Source: JABDMH01 sp965223025 (GTDB lineage Bacteria; Bacteroidota; Bacteroidia; Chitinophagales; Saprospiraceae). Taken from it: 64,000 nt of DNA. Below the pieces are notes generated by a model. It saw nothing but the letters and a program-made list of their open reading frames with translations. It made no database searches and was not told the DNA's origin. The stretch is taken from the NCBI GenBank assembly GCA_965223025.1, contig CBDCVP010000021.1:62001-126000 (forward strand), written 5' to 3'. Within the stretch, counting starts at the first letter, position 1, and each line of letters begins with the position of its first letter. Positions 26,981 through 35,628 of the stretch are shown in pieces. Made by a program: the position numbers and the translations under genes.

Positions 26981-28264
26981 ATGTTATCCCGAACGACAAA
27001 AACTGATATCTGTAATCCCATGATCAAAGTACCAGTGCTATCCTTGATGGCATGTGTATGTGCGTTCTCAATAATACCTCTTAGCTCCGCGGCCCATGCC
27101 AGTCTGGACCTGGCAAGCTTGGAGGCTTTTGAGGGCTTCGTTGATCCTTCTGATCAGAAGCGGGTCACTTACTACATCAATCAATTCTTATCACATCCGG
27201 AGACTACAGGAGCACTCATTGCCCAGAGTACAATCTATCTACCGACCGTAGAAAAGGAGCTATCTCTGCAGAATATGCCTGAGGAGCTGAGGGTACTTCC
27301 TCTGATTGAGTCCAGGTATAATCCACTCGCAAGGTCGAGGGTTGGAGCAGTGGGATTGTGGCAGTTTATGGTTCCAACAGCTCGCCAAATGGGCCTTAAA
27401 ATCAACCAGTATGTCGATGAGCGTTGTGATCCCAGCAAGGCTACTAGAGCGGCACTTTCCTACCTACAGTATCTTCATGCCAAATACGATGATTGGACGC
27501 TTGCCTTTGCGGCGTACAATGCCGGTCCCAGTCGAGTCAATCGGGCCATACGCATGGCAGGAGGGGTAAAGAGCTTTGAGGCCATAAAGCAATTCTTGCC
27601 GAAACAAACACAGGAATACATACCCAAGTATTTGGCAGCACAATACATCATTGAGCATCACATCGACTATGGCATCGTCCCGGAGCAGCCGGACCTGGAT
27701 ATGCAGATGATCGGATACGTACATATCGACAGAAAAATGAGCATCGAAGAGATTAGTAGGGTTACCAATCTCGATGCAGACAAAATATTGATGCTGAATC
27801 CCAGCCTTAAAAGGTCCTACATACCCTCGTCTGAGTATGGATATGACTTGATACTGCCAAGAAGAGTGATCTCAGCCTTCGAGCACTATCTATGGTCCAA
27901 TGAGGCTATGCCGTCCAATATGCGGTATCATACGATTGAGTTGCTGGTGAGTGATCGCACCTCGATTTTCGATCTTTCAGAAGAATGCAGCATAGATCCA
28001 TACTTGCTGAAGGCATGGAACAATCTGCAAAACACCACTGTAGAGGCAGGCACTATCATACTGATGCACGAACTTTATAATCCCTACTCCACCTGGGAGC
28101 GGATTTACCATTCTCCAAGGCAACCAGTCACAACTTTTAGTCCACTTCCCGATCATCGCAGCAAGTCGTCACTGGATTACCATCTCTCCTTGCCTGAGCA
28201 AATATCCAAGGTTTGGCAAGAGAGTTTAAGCTGGGATATGCATCAAACTTTTGCAGGGCTTTGA
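26981..28264 (+). CDS. mltD: MltD-like membrane-associated lytic transglycosylase
   Basis: A 427-residue exported protein. After a signal peptide (about residues 1-41) comes a SLT/GEWL lytic domain with the catalytic Glu in LPLIESRYNP, then GAVGLWQFMVPTARQMG and AFAAYNAGPSRVN. The C-terminal third resembles degenerate LysM-type cell-wall-binding modules (DADKILMLNPSL). It cleaves the peptidoglycan glycan backbone to 1,6-anhydro products. It stands alone, with its own promoter candidate. Confidence 0.9.
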   Translation: MLSRTTKTDICNPMIKVPVLSLMACVCAFSIIPLSSAAHASLDLASLEAFEGFVDPSDQKRVTYYINQFLSHPETTGALIAQSTIYLPTVEKELSLQNMPEELRVLPLIESRYNPLARSRVGAVGLWQFMVPTARQMGLKINQYVDERCDPSKATRAALSYLQYLHAKYDDWTLAFAAYNAGPSRVNRAIRMAGGVKSFEAIKQFLPKQTQEYIPKYLAAQYIIEHHIDYGIVPEQPDLDMQMIGYVHIDRKMSIEEISRVTNLDADKILMLNPSLKRSYIPSSEYGYDLILPRRVISAFEHYLWSNEAMPSNMRYHTIELLVSDRTSIFDLSEECSIDPYLLKAWNNLQNTTVEAGTIILMHELYNPYSTWERIYHSPRQPVTTFSPLPDHRSKSSLDYHLSLPEQISKVWQESLSWDMHQTFAGL

Positions 28265-28392
28265 TGTGCTAAATAATAGTACCGCTGGAGAAACGAGGCA
28301 TTTTTTCCCCGGGTGGCCTCCCGGCTGAGATATCTCATCACGGATTTTACACATACCTACCAGATACAGCATTTGTGGGATACATCAAAAGA

Positions 28393-28420
28393 ATAGGCCC
28401 GGGATGAATCCCAGGCCTAT
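28393..28420. repeat. Strong 28-base stem-loop
   Basis: ATAGGCC (28393-28399) pairs with GGCCTAT (28414-28420), and after one mismatch GGGA pairs with TCCC around a TGAA loop. On the plus strand a C/A-rich tail (CAACCAAACCCTAACCCC) follows instead of a T run, then an ATG with 21 codons (28439-28504). On the minus strand TTCTTTT follows, so it could be a weak terminator for transcripts from hsp20. Confidence 0.55.
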
Positions 28421-28910
28421 CAACCAAACCCTAACCCCATGAACATGATTCTTATGCTCCATGATAGAGCTCATATCTTTCTTCTTACTGACTTTTATGC
28501 TTAAAGCCTCCTCACCTCTAATCTCTTAAACGCCTACTTCTCCTAAAGTGTTCCCTAAAGTTTTAGACACTTATTTCACATTGCCAGTCAATGATAGAAA
28601 CGATTTCTCAAAAATTAAGTTCATCTTCCGCCCAAAAACTGCTCGTATTCCTTCTTAAGGTATCGTTAAAGAGAGCTTCGATTCATATGGTCATTGATCC
28701 CGTACGTATAGTACCTTTGATCAGTGTGTTCAAAAACACCCTTTGTAAAGCAGTGCGGATTTCAGGCCAATGTCCGGATTAGCAGTACCTGTGACCGATG
28801 GTCACAGAATGTTTTATTAGAGCCTAATACAAGGAGACTTTGCCTCGACTTGCGGAGATTACAATTTACAGGATCTTGGGAAGGAGATTTAAACGACCTA
28901 TTAAGGCCAA

Positions 28911-28968
28911 GTAGCGTCAAAGTCGAAAGAGCCTATTGCTTTGCATAATTCCGGGACTCTGACGCTAC
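28911..28968. repeat. Long stem-loop next to the hsp20 stop codon
   Basis: A 14-base arm beginning GTAGCGTCA (28911-28924) pairs with 28955-28968 with a single mismatch, around a 30-base loop. It starts 15 bases past the hsp20 stop on the minus strand. No T run follows on either strand, so it is not a classical intrinsic terminator. Confidence 0.6.
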
Positions 28969-28983
28969 CTAGATTTCTACGAT

Positions 28984-29427
28984 TTAGCCGATCTCGATTT
29001 TTTTCGGAGCAATTTTCTCCACTACTTTCTTAAGTAGATTGACCGATAAAATGCCTTGATCGTACTTTGCGGTAATTTTGTCCTGATCGATCTCATCGAC
29101 TAGACTAAACTTTTTCTCAAAGCCCAGGATCTGAAATCCTCTTTTCCTAATCTTCGCAGGTGTTTGGTCTTTGTCCTTTGGTTCTTGCGGTTTAGCGCTG
29201 ATGGTGAGTTTGTCATCATCCACATCCATGATAAAATCTGATTTGGAGAAACCGGGTGCGGCCAATTCCAGCACAAATTTATCGTCGTACTCCAGAATAT
29301 TGACTGCTGGTTTGGTGGCAGTCGATCTAGATGATCTTGATGAGTGTTGGACAAAAAAATCGTTCAGCCATGCATCAACAGGATCTTTCATTCTATACTT
29401 GGTTGGTCTTACAGTGGCTAGTTTCAT
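28984..29427 (-). CDS. Small heat-shock protein, Hsp20/alpha-crystallin family
   Basis: A 147-residue ATP-independent holdase. The alpha-crystallin domain covers about residues 45-140, with FVLELAAPGFSKSDFIMDVD and DDKLTISAKP. The C-terminal part lacks an obvious IxI tail beyond KKIEIG. It is a single gene; a near-perfect 17-base palindrome lies about 100 bases upstream and could be its operator. Confidence 0.93.
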   Translation of the reverse strand: MKLATVRPTKYRMKDPVDAWLNDFFVQHSSRSSRSTATKPAVNILEYDDKFVLELAAPGFSKSDFIMDVDDDKLTISAKPQEPKDKDQTPAKIRKRGFQILGFEKKFSLVDEIDQDKITAKYDQGILSVNLLKKVVEKIAPKKIEIG

Positions 29428-29529
29428 GAATTTTCTATTTATAAATTAAATAATGGTTGTCATCAAGAGTTCCTCAATTGATGTACCAATTGGATTAACC
29501 GGACTGAATGGCGGTGAGGCGCTGTATGA

Positions 29530-29546
29530 TATGACATTATGTCATA
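29530..29546. promoter_or_regulatory. 17-base palindrome upstream of hsp20
   Basis: TATGACATTATGTCATA is symmetric at every position except the central base. It lies 103-119 bases upstream of the hsp20 ATG, in the spacer between hsp20 and the end of the copper-protein gene. Its form fits a dimeric regulator site. Confidence 0.5.
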
Positions 29547-29638
29547 AAAAAGCAATAAGCGCATGCCAATATGGCCTAGTGGATTTGGCCAACGATGTAT
29601 CTGGTACTGTTACATGGGGAGTTACCCAATGGGTTTCA

Positions 29639-31624
29639 TCAGTTGACGGGTACTACCTGGATACTCCCACGCATGAAGCTGGCATGACCTGGAAATGTAC
29701 AGACGAAGGTATAAGTACCAGCTTCGGGAGGTGCCTGAAAATAGATGATGTCTGAATCATCCGGACCTAAAAGATTAGTGTGATACAGGACCAAGTCTGA
29801 ATCCGGGATGTAGCCTTTCTCCTGGCCCTGTAGACCCAAATCCAGGGCCTGCTGTGCGACCTGGTCGGCGCTACCGGGCTTTACGATCAAAAGGTTATGC
29901 ATCATATCGTCGGGATTATTGAAAATCAATTTGATCTTGCTGCCCGCCTTCATGGATACTTGGTCGATATCGTACAGCATACCGGGCTTTGTGCCAACAG
30001 TGACTGTTTGGTCTACCTCCCCACCCCAATGTGAAGGCATGGAAATGATTCTCTTATCGGATTTGATCTCTATAGAAGAGATGGCTGATCCTTTCTCATT
30101 TTCCCTATGATGAACGGTCTCCCGGTGTCCACCTGGAATCTCATTGACTGTATAATATCCAACATTCTGCAGCAATGTTTTACCACCTTTACTCATAAAA
30201 TCCATCAATCGTATCTCATGGATATATCCTTTTCTCATACCTTCGAGATACAGGCGCACACTAAGTCCATCCTGTGCCACATCCACTTTGTACACTGTGC
30301 GATTCTCTTGATCTATGACTGGGCTGCCGTAGTTGTGGTGGTACTTATAAGTGAAGTCGGTCACCTTATAAGATGCTGGATTGGCAGCTATTACCGGGTC
30401 CACCTCTTCAGTAAAAGTGATGGTAAAACCATCGCTCGTGACGTTTACATGATGCATGTCAAAAGGCTGGCGTCCTGACCACTTAAGGCGTTGTACACCG
30501 AAGGGTGCTTTACCAGTGGAAGCCCAACCACGACTGGTCATACCGATATAAAGGGTCTGATCGGGCCCCCAAGCCATCCTCAGTACTCCAGAGGAAAAAC
30601 CATCTCTAAAGGGAAAGCAGATGCCCTGATACACGCCATTGACCTTTTCCTGATAGACCCGCATCAATTTGCTATGCCCTTGATCACCAACCAGGAGTTG
30701 GCCAGTATAAGGACCAAATCCTTCAGGAATAACTACCAGATCAGAAGTGGAGATGCCCATCAGGGTATGGGGAAACCAGACAGATGGTGGTTTTACCGCC
30801 GGAATTTTCTGTCCGTATTCATAGAGTGAAAGGTTCTTTGTATCATCTATGTCAGACATTTGCAAGTCAAGCGGTGACTCTGGTTGGGAAGTCCATCTCA
30901 ATCCCTCTGGGTGACCAACAAAATCTCCTATTTCGACATGGGTCATCCTTCCAGATCCCACCCAATCACCTTGATTTTCTGTATAGAAAATATCGCCTTG
31001 GGCATTCAGACCAAAACCTGCAGGTGATCGCATCCCTGTGGCTATGGGGATCATGACACCTTCAGGTGAGACCTTGATCATCCAGCCCCTCCATGGTGAT
31101 AGACTTGCTCCGTGCCCGATCCATCCCAGGTTTAAGGTCAGCAGCATATCACCATTGGGCAAGAACACGGGACCATATGAGTATTCATGGTAGTTGCCAA
31201 CAAGCCCCCAGCTGTAGATGCACTCATATCGATCTACTAGGTCATCCTTATTAGTATCGACCAGTTTGGTCAGTTCCGCTCTTTGCGTGGTATAGTAGAC
31301 ACCGTCTCGATATGCTAGTCCTAACGGTTCATGCAGGCCATGGGCGATCCTGGTAAACGTAGGGGCCGATCCGCCTGGCTGCTCGATCTTCCAAACATCC
31401 CCTCTACGGGTGCAGACAGCGAGATGATCTTGATCGTCAAAGGCCATACCACCCACTTCCAACAGAACATCTGCAGGAATGGGAAGCGTGGATATCTCAT
31501 AGTAATCGGAAGGGCTTGTACCACGTGCTTCTTGAGCAAGCAGAGCTTGTTCTTGATGATTTACGAGTGTAAGCCAAAGAAAAAGTACGGATAGGATTGT
31601 TTGCTGATTCATTTTCTTCACCAT
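29639..31624 (-). CDS. Exported beta-propeller protein fused to an azurin-like copper domain
   Basis: A 661-residue periplasmic or secreted protein with a signal peptide ending near LLAQ. Residues about 40-400 form a six-bladed propeller similar to PQQ/sorbosone-dehydrogenase-like proteins of Bacteroidota and Planctomycetota. The C-terminal 105 residues are a type-1 copper domain: His576 (MMHN), Cys642, His647 and Met651 have exactly azurin's spacing (C-x4-H-x3-M). It could oxidise a sugar or alcohol and pass electrons through its own copper site, but this is inference and PQQ ligands were not verified. Its ATG overlaps the upstream lipoprotein stop by seven bases, so the two are translationally coupled. 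Confidence 0.8.
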   Translation of the reverse strand: MVKKMNQQTILSVLFLWLTLVNHQEQALLAQEARGTSPSDYYEISTLPIPADVLLEVGGMAFDDQDHLAVCTRRGDVWKIEQPGGSAPTFTRIAHGLHEPLGLAYRDGVYYTTQRAELTKLVDTNKDDLVDRYECIYSWGLVGNYHEYSYGPVFLPNGDMLLTLNLGWIGHGASLSPWRGWMIKVSPEGVMIPIATGMRSPAGFGLNAQGDIFYTENQGDWVGSGRMTHVEIGDFVGHPEGLRWTSQPESPLDLQMSDIDDTKNLSLYEYGQKIPAVKPPSVWFPHTLMGISTSDLVVIPEGFGPYTGQLLVGDQGHSKLMRVYQEKVNGVYQGICFPFRDGFSSGVLRMAWGPDQTLYIGMTSRGWASTGKAPFGVQRLKWSGRQPFDMHHVNVTSDGFTITFTEEVDPVIAANPASYKVTDFTYKYHHNYGSPVIDQENRTVYKVDVAQDGLSVRLYLEGMRKGYIHEIRLMDFMSKGGKTLLQNVGYYTVNEIPGGHRETVHHRENEKGSAISSIEIKSDKRIISMPSHWGGEVDQTVTVGTKPGMLYDIDQVSMKAGSKIKLIFNNPDDMMHNLLIVKPGSADQVAQQALDLGLQGQEKGYIPDSDLVLYHTNLLGPDDSDIIYFQAPPEAGTYTFVCTFPGHASFMRGSIQVVPVN

Positions 31625-33483
31625 ATTATGTCGTAGGAAAGATCACTTTTGCCTCCTTCACCAAAAGAAAGAAGCAGCTCATCATAGCCATCCCGATGGA
31701 GGATTTTGGCATCTGATTTGGTGTCAATGTAATACTGTCCATCCATGCTGTACAGCCCATTATCGAGAAAGACAATGGACGGTGCGACACCGATCCTCAA
31801 GGTTTCATTGGTGATGCTACCCCCGATGAGCTCAATCTGGCGTTTGAGATGGCCATGATCTGTAGGCACAATTCGGTCGGTCATGGCCAAGTCGTACACC
31901 TGATATGTAAACACGGGCATTTGATCATCCTCCAGCACATAGCCCTTATATGAAAGGTAAGATGCATCGGTAGGCCAGGGGTCTTTTTCTTCTATCCGAG
32001 CCAGGGGAACACCGTTGGTCAGCTGAATAGCTGCCGAAAGAGGTATCAATAGCTGTGAGGCACCACGCCCACGCCACATGTTGGTGGCATCGGCAAAGGC
32101 TCCTTTCCAGGCACTGATGAGCGCTCCGGTGCTAAGATCATAGCTGAAATGGATTCCTTTGGGAGTACCGATAGAAATGGTGTGTGTGAGTTTCTCATCT
32201 CCGTGCATCACAAAACCTCTCACCATTTCCGGAGTCTCACCAACACCCACTAAAATGGGTGGTACATCATTTTTCGGTTGACCTTGGCGGGAAGCGGGTT
32301 TTGCCAACGGTCTCTTTGATATCTCAGGACCCTCGTAGCTCAGATCCAACATCGACCTTCCCTTCTTCTGATGAAACATGATCTCCAGGATGTGGAGTCC
32401 CTCGGTGAGATCAATGGTGCCTCTTTCTTTCAGAATCTCGCCATCATCTATGGCTATCTTCAGTGTGTCAATCATGAGCACTGCCCAATCATCGACTTTG
32501 ATGTCGAATAGATATTTGCCTTTGATCGGTATCCAAAGGTCAGCTCGAAAACGAACCCCAAAATCATTGGGTTGGTCTGAAGCCAGTGCCAGGTCAAGAT
32601 TTGGCAAGCTTCCATCCTTCACGGGAACTAGGGTATCAAAATCCGGTAAGTGATTCCATATGCCTGTATACGATCTATAGGTGATGTTTTCCAATCTCGC
32701 TGTATCCAGACCATACTTTTTGTATCGCAAGTTTCTAAAGGCCACTGGTCCGTGGTCTCCTTGGAAGAAAAGAGGACCCAGCTGGACCTCACCGCTCAAC
32801 TGATGTGCTCTGGTGGGACCCTCCACCTGCACATTCTCGTGGATCAGAACGTCGTTGAGGTATACGTATTCAAAGCGAGCATTCTTGACTTTTTGACCCT
32901 TCTTATCAAAGCGCGGCGCCCGAAAAAGAATGTGAAAGTGCTGCCACAGACCGGGAGCTTTGGCCGCATTGATGGTAGGCGCTATACCGTTAAAGCCCTT
33001 GTTTCCCCCTGTCCTTTGTTCATCCCACTGTTGATAGATGCCACCCATATCGCTATGAGCTGGATCTTTCTTGTCCCAGCTATCAAAGAGTTGCACCTCG
33101 TATCTTCCCTGAAAGTAAATGCCACTATTGGATCCTTTCGGCATCATCACGTCCACATGCAATTCAAGATCTCCATGTTCCCATTTTGTGCGGAGGTTAT
33201 CTTTGGCACTTTCGGTAGGTAGATTAGTTAGAATGCCCATGCCATCTCCAGTAGTAAGGTGCCGATCTTGGTTGAGATCGGCAAAGGCAGATCCTGCAAT
33301 TCCCCAGTTTTTCGCCACTGCCTCAAAGGCTGTGAGATCGTCCAAAGCAAGGTGAGTGAAAGGCAATGCTTCTGGCAGGTCCTTTGGCTCGATGCTATCT
33401 CCTTGGTCTATCTGTTCTTCTGGCTGACAGGCGAGGAAGATACAGAGCGTTACAATGGCCAGTCCGGCAAGGTGGATATTCAT
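31618..33483 (-). CDS. DUF1080/GH16-like lipoprotein with PA14-like domain
   Basis: A 621-residue lipoprotein (lipobox FLAC, Cys19). Residues about 45-260 are a DUF1080 domain (3-keto-disaccharide hydrolase / GH16-like jelly roll), with GSNSGIYFQGRYEVQLFDSW. Residues about 270-385 resemble a PA14 module (FGVRFRADLWIPIKGKYLFDI). The remaining 220 residues are a domain that commonly accompanies propeller dehydrogenases (MVRGFVMHGDEKLTHTISIGT). The coupled downstream propeller-azurin protein suggests that they act together on a carbohydrate at the cell surface. Substrate unknown. Confidence 0.8.
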   Translation of the reverse strand: MNIHLAGLAIVTLCIFLACQPEEQIDQGDSIEPKDLPEALPFTHLALDDLTAFEAVAKNWGIAGSAFADLNQDRHLTTGDGMGILTNLPTESAKDNLRTKWEHGDLELHVDVMMPKGSNSGIYFQGRYEVQLFDSWDKKDPAHSDMGGIYQQWDEQRTGGNKGFNGIAPTINAAKAPGLWQHFHILFRAPRFDKKGQKVKNARFEYVYLNDVLIHENVQVEGPTRAHQLSGEVQLGPLFFQGDHGPVAFRNLRYKKYGLDTARLENITYRSYTGIWNHLPDFDTLVPVKDGSLPNLDLALASDQPNDFGVRFRADLWIPIKGKYLFDIKVDDWAVLMIDTLKIAIDDGEILKERGTIDLTEGLHILEIMFHQKKGRSMLDLSYEGPEISKRPLAKPASRQGQPKNDVPPILVGVGETPEMVRGFVMHGDEKLTHTISIGTPKGIHFSYDLSTGALISAWKGAFADATNMWRGRGASQLLIPLSAAIQLTNGVPLARIEEKDPWPTDASYLSYKGYVLEDDQMPVFTYQVYDLAMTDRIVPTDHGHLKRQIELIGGSITNETLRIGVAPSIVFLDNGLYSMDGQYYIDTKSDAKILHRDGYDELLLSFGEGGKSDLSYDIIW

Positions 33484-33531
33484 ACAGAGGGTGATTACGA
33501 GCTTTGAAAATAAGAATATATCTCTGATCCC

Positions 33532-34305
33532 CTACTTTCTACCCAAGGTCACCTGTTTTAGCGAAGATCCACCATCAACGATCATGATTTCACCCGTGAC
33601 GATCTTAGCTCGAGTGGCGAGATATACTATGGCATCGGCAATGTCCCCGGGAGTCGCTGTGACTTGCAAGGTCGCTCCCTGTTCGAAGGTTTTTTTAACG
33701 CTTTCGTATCGATCACCCAAAAATCCCTTAGTCCACCTGCCTTGGATAAAACCAGGACAGACTGCATTTACCCGTACTTCGGGTCCGAGTGCATGAGCCA
33801 ACGAAAGTGTCAGTGTGACCATGGCTCCTTTGGAAGCCGCATAGGCTATAGAACTGCCTACACCCGTCAAAGCTGAAACCGATGAATTGTTGACAATAGA
33901 CCCTTGCTGTTGACGAAGATGAGGATATGCCGCACGCGACATCTGATAAGCTCCAACCACATTTACACCGTAGAGATGAAAGAAATCTTCCTTCGATAAA
34001 CCGTCTAAGTCGCTGAAGTCACAAAATTTCGTAGTCCCGGCATTATTGATCAGTGTATCCAGTCGCCCCCATCTGGTCACAACTTCTCCAACCAAAGAAA
34101 CGCATGCTGCGTCATCTGAAACGTCGGCGCATATCGTCAGTACTTCTGCGCCAAGTGCCTTACATCGGCTGGCAGTTTGCATGGCTTCATCACGACTCTT
34201 GGTGTAATTAATGGCTACATTCCATGCTCCTGTGGCAGATAGCTGTTTGGCCGTGGCTGCTCCCACTCCCGTAGCTGATCCGGTGATGATGGCGACTTTT
34301 TTCAT
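33532..34305 (-). CDS. Short-chain dehydrogenase/reductase
   Basis: A 257-residue classical SDR. The Rossmann nucleotide-binding motif TGSATGVGAAT is at 8-18, NNAG follows near 90, and the catalytic Ser-Tyr-Lys is in NNSSVSAL and YAASK. Charged residues after the second strand suggest NADP(H). The substrate cannot be assigned. It lies 48 bases upstream of the DUF1080 lipoprotein on the same strand and is probably the first gene of that unit. Confidence 0.9.
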   Translation of the reverse strand: MKKVAIITGSATGVGAATAKQLSATGAWNVAINYTKSRDEAMQTASRCKALGAEVLTICADVSDDAACVSLVGEVVTRWGRLDTLINNAGTTKFCDFSDLDGLSKEDFFHLYGVNVVGAYQMSRAAYPHLRQQQGSIVNNSSVSALTGVGSSIAYAASKGAMVTLTLSLAHALGPEVRVNAVCPGFIQGRWTKGFLGDRYESVKKTFEQGATLQVTATPGDIADAIVYLATRAKIVTGEIMIVDGGSSLKQVTLGRK

Positions 34306-34541
34306 ATTGATTATTTATTGAGAAAATCGGTTATTATACTCCAATAGGTGGACCGCATCCGATCGGCATCTATCTTTGTGTATTCATAAATCTTTCTATC
34401 GTAGTTATCATGCAGTGTTCGCACTAATTTTTTAATGGCCTGGCCAGGATCTATTAATGCCTGTATCAAGGCACACCCACATGATCCCTGCTAATCATCC
34501 ATTTCCCCCATCCTTGATATCATACGACAATCTAAGAAATC

Positions 34542-34549
34542 TATATTTG
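34542..34549 (+). promoter_or_regulatory. Candidate -7 promoter box of the kinase gene (TATATTTG)
   Basis: Exact TAnnTTTG match ending 11 bases before ATG 34561; a leader of at most about seven bases is implied. Confidence 0.5.
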
Positions 34550-34560
34550 TAACCATAGGT

Positions 34561-35604
34561 ATGGACTTACGCAATCGATATAATCGAACCAACCCTGGTC
34601 AATTTTTCCTCGACGCCAAAGATTTAAAGGGTATACAGGGCTACTTAATGGGTCTAGGCAAGCTGGACGCTGAAGAAGTGGTAGTACATGCTGAAAAACC
34701 CGGTGAGGGCAATATGAATTGTGTCCTGAGGATCAGGACCAACCAGCGTAGTTTTATTTTAAAGCAAGCGCGGCCATGGGTGGAAAAATACCCCCAAATT
34801 GAAGCGCCGATTGAGCGTATCGGCGTAGAAACTGCGTACTTGAGACATATGCAGACGTCTCCTCAGACCGCCAAGAGATCACCGGTTGTTTGGTGGTTTG
34901 ACCGGCAGAATTCCCTGGCTGCACTGGAAGATTTCGGCACATCCATGGACCTCAGTCACCTATACACCCGAGCATATTTATTGGAAGATGCCACCTTAGA
35001 AGTGCTGACGGAATATCTCACCACACTTCATCGCCAACCACCTCCTGTCAGTTTTCCCGAGAATATGGCTATGCGTCGACTCAATCATGAACACATCTTT
35101 CATTTTCCCTTTCTGCCAGATAATGGACTGGACCTCGATGAAATTCAGCCGGGATTGGCAGCCTTGGCTTTGCCCTATACAAGGGATCAGACATTGAAGG
35201 GTACCATCACCGCTTTAGGCGAAAGATATCTGTCGCCAGGAGATGTCCTCCTACATGGTGATTTCTATCCCGGTAGTTGGTTGCAGGTTGGAGATGAGGT
35301 GAAGGTCATTGATCCAGAATTCTCTTTCATGGGTACCCCAGAATTTGATCTAGGCGTCATGATGGGTCATATGTTTTTGGCATCTCAGTCGGAAAATGTC
35401 GCCCCCTTGATTTGGCAATACTACGATGCGTATCCGGATTTTGACGTGAAGCTCATGTCGCGTTATGCCGGTGTGGAGATGTTAAGGAGACTCATTGGCA
35501 TCGCACAACTGCCCTTAACCCTCAAACTGGAGAAGAAGAAAACGCTGATGGACCTGGCCTACGGTTTCATACAAGATGGTAGCCTTTCAGACCTACTAAC
35601 CTGA
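34561..35604 (+). CDS. APH-fold small-molecule kinase, methylthioribose kinase-like
   Basis: A 347-residue cytosolic kinase. Features are the nucleotide loop GEGNMNCVL (48-56), ATP-contacting Lys68 in FILKQARPW, catalytic HGD at 232-234 and the metal-binding DPE at 251-253 in VKVIDPEFSFMG. The segments around HGD and DPE are much closer to 5-methylthioribose kinase (MtnK) than to antibiotic kinases. It is shorter than typical MtnK (about 400), and no other methionine-salvage gene is near, so the substrate may be a different ribose- or sugar-type compound. It converges with the ADP-ribosylglycohydrolase gene. Confidence 0.75.
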   Translation: MDLRNRYNRTNPGQFFLDAKDLKGIQGYLMGLGKLDAEEVVVHAEKPGEGNMNCVLRIRTNQRSFILKQARPWVEKYPQIEAPIERIGVETAYLRHMQTSPQTAKRSPVVWWFDRQNSLAALEDFGTSMDLSHLYTRAYLLEDATLEVLTEYLTTLHRQPPPVSFPENMAMRRLNHEHIFHFPFLPDNGLDLDEIQPGLAALALPYTRDQTLKGTITALGERYLSPGDVLLHGDFYPGSWLQVGDEVKVIDPEFSFMGTPEFDLGVMMGHMFLASQSENVAPLIWQYYDAYPDFDVKLMSRYAGVEMLRRLIGIAQLPLTLKLEKKKTLMDLAYGFIQDGSLSDLLT

Positions 35605-35628
35605 TTATGTTTACCTATGTCTCTGTGC

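Larger units (their letters stand above)
28265..28983. other. Gene-poor region between mltD-like gene and hsp20
   Basis: A 719-base stretch between convergent genes. It contains two clear stem-loops (28393-28420 and 28911-28968, described separately). Short frames here (28439-28504, 28591-28782, 28724-28948, plus) show no family resemblance and no convincing start context. The rest shows nothing I can name. Confidence 0.6.

Noticed and set aside
28591..28948. Two overlapping plus-strand frames in the region before hsp20
   Set aside because: No family resemblance; the second runs into the stem-loop, so both are probably random.
29453..29755. 100-codon plus-strand frame upstream of hsp20
   Set aside because: It overlaps the end of the copper-protein gene and contains the palindrome; no recognisable protein.
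34371..34378. Exact TAnnTTTG match on the plus strand, 190 bases upstream of the kinase gene
   Set aside because: No gene or RNA follows at a sensible distance and a better placed box exists at 34542; treated as chance.
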